This document shows positions 5,100 to 5,785 of a stretch of 5,785 nucleotides of DNA, in pieces. Below the pieces are notes generated by a model. That model was not told the origin of the DNA, made no database searches, and worked only from the letters and a program-made list of their open reading frames with translations. Source of the DNA: Acidobacteriaceae bacterium. Lineage in GTDB: Bacteria > Acidobacteriota > Terriglobia > Terriglobales > Acidobacteriaceae. The stretch covers positions 235-6,019 of the forward strand of contig PLHN01000127.1 of assembly GCA_003139975.1 (NCBI GenBank), written 5' to 3'. The position numbers and the translations under genes were made by a program. Position 1 is the first letter of the stretch; each line of letters opens with the position of its first letter.

Positions 5100-5785
5100 A
5101 TGCCCCGCATTCAAGATATAGGAGTGTTCAATACCGTGCGGGAGGCAGGCCTGGCCAAGTTGGTGCCCGCCGCACCGCGCCTGACCGTGGGGATGGGCAC
5201 ATGCGGACAAGGCAACGGAGCCGAGGGTCTGTACCAGGCATTTGCCCAAGCCATTGAGCGCAGCGGAGCCGACATCGTGCTCGCGCCCGTCGGATGTTTT
5301 GGCGCTTGTTTTCAGGAGCCGCTGGTCAGCGTGCGCCTGCCCGGAAAGCCGCTGGTCATTTTGCACAAAGTGCAGGCCAACGATGCCGCGCGCATCTTGG
5401 AGGACGTCGAAGAGGGCAATCTCAGCCCGGACCTCATCTATTGCAAGATCGAAGAGTGGGACCACCTGACCGGGCATGTCCGTTATGGGGAGGCCTATGG
5501 CGAGATCCCGGCCTGGAATGACGTGCCGTTTTTCAAGGGCCAGAAAAAGATCGTGCTGCGCAACTGCGGGATTATCAATCCGGATGACATAGAGGAATCC
5601 ATTGCCGTCGGCGGATACCAGGCACTTTACAAGGTGTTGATTGACGGGCGTCCGGAGACTGTCATCGAGCAGATCAAGGCGTCCCGGCTGCGGGGTCGCG
5701 GCGGCGCCGGTTATCTGACCGGCAACAAGTGGGAGTTTCTTGCCAAGGCGAAAGGGGAGCCGAAGTACATCATCTGCAATGCCGA
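5100..5785 (+). CDS. nuoF: NuoF/HndC/HydB-like NAD(P)H-binding flavoprotein subunit (C-terminal part beyond window)
   Basis: 228 complete residues are visible, with no stop before the right edge. This subunit binds NAD(P)H and FMN and partners NuoE. An N-terminal thioredoxin-like domain (about 25-120) is present, as in HndC, HydB and HoxF-type proteins and unlike E. coli NuoF: VGMGTCGQGNGAEG (30-43) and PVGCFGACFQEPLVSV (63-78), giving Cys35, Cys66 and Cys70. Only three cysteines occur at the cluster site; where other members have CxGxxC the first cysteine is missing. The 51-kDa-type core starts with KIVLRNCGIINPDDIEE (150-166) and GGYQALYKVL (171-180). The FMN-binding glycine loop is GRGGAGYLTGNKW (199-211), against the usual GRGGAGFPTGxKW. 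The final YIICNA leads into the usual NADE. The C-terminal [4Fe-4S] motif and any fused ferredoxin domain cannot be seen. Family is sure; which complex it serves is open. Confidence 0.92.
   Translation, partial: MPRIQDIGVFNTVREAGLAKLVPAAPRLTVGMGTCGQGNGAEGLYQAFAQAIERSGADIVLAPVGCFGACFQEPLVSVRLPGKPLVILHKVQANDAARILEDVEEGNLSPDLIYCKIEEWDHLTGHVRYGEAYGEIPAWNDVPFFKGQKKIVLRNCGIINPDDIEESIAVGGYQALYKVLIDGRPETVIEQIKASRLRGRGGAGYLTGNKWEFLAKAKGEPKYIICNA

Noticed and set aside
4498..5477. Minus-strand open frames of 200 and 150 codons opposite nuoE and nuoF
   Set aside because: Antisense to genes with clear cysteine and flavin motifs; the translations look like shadow sequence, rich in Arg/Gln/His without domains.
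1..5785. CRISPR array, tRNA, rRNA, insertion sequence or phage features
   Set aside because: I saw no regularly spaced repeats, cloverleaf-like sequence, transposase motifs or terminal inverted repeats anywhere in the window.

Overview
This window comes from a bacterial chromosome with moderately GC-rich, tightly packed genes. The protein flavour suggests an aerobic or facultative soil-type bacterium. Acidobacteriota is my best guess, from family resemblance recalled by eye (the EgtB subfamily, and a NuoF with an N-terminal thioredoxin-like domain). No taxonomic marker is present, so that assignment is weak.

Layout. The left 4.06 kb is one leftward (minus-strand) gene set. In order of transcription it holds: (1) a 559-residue three-part flavoprotein with a cyclic-nucleotide-binding-like domain, a glutaredoxin-like domain and a thioredoxin-reductase-like domain (4062-2383); (2) an EgtB-type non-haem-iron sulfoxide synthase (2305-974); (3) EgtD, the histidine N-alpha-methyltransferase (956 to beyond the left edge, lacking only its last residues). 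EgtD makes hercynine and EgtB adds sulfur to it, so this is an ergothioneine-type (thio-histidine) pathway. Gaps of 77 and 17 bases and good ribosome binding sites suggest one operon led by a redox flavoprotein.

The right 1.2 kb is a rightward gene pair: a NuoE/HndA-like [2Fe-2S] subunit (4558-5097) and, two bases later, a NuoF/HndC/HydB-like flavoprotein subunit that runs off the right edge. These form the NADH-oxidising/reducing (diaphorase) module of a complex I-like, hydrogenase or formate dehydrogenase complex. The partner that would say which one lies outside the window.

Between the two divergent operons are about 480 bases with no intact gene. They hold a frameshifted remnant of an aquaporin (MIP family) gene, recognisable only when three reading frames are read together. 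They also hold a four-run G-quadruplex motif on the minus strand, a near-perfect CRP/FNR-family palindrome placed to control nuoE, and a 10-base palindrome next to the nuoE ribosome binding site.

Most worth a second look: the flavoprotein of the ergothioneine operon, which has lost the CxxC motif in both its glutaredoxin-like and thioredoxin-reductase-like parts; the EgtB, which keeps its iron ligands but lacks the Asp/Arg pair I associate with gamma-glutamylcysteine binding; and the aquaporin relic.
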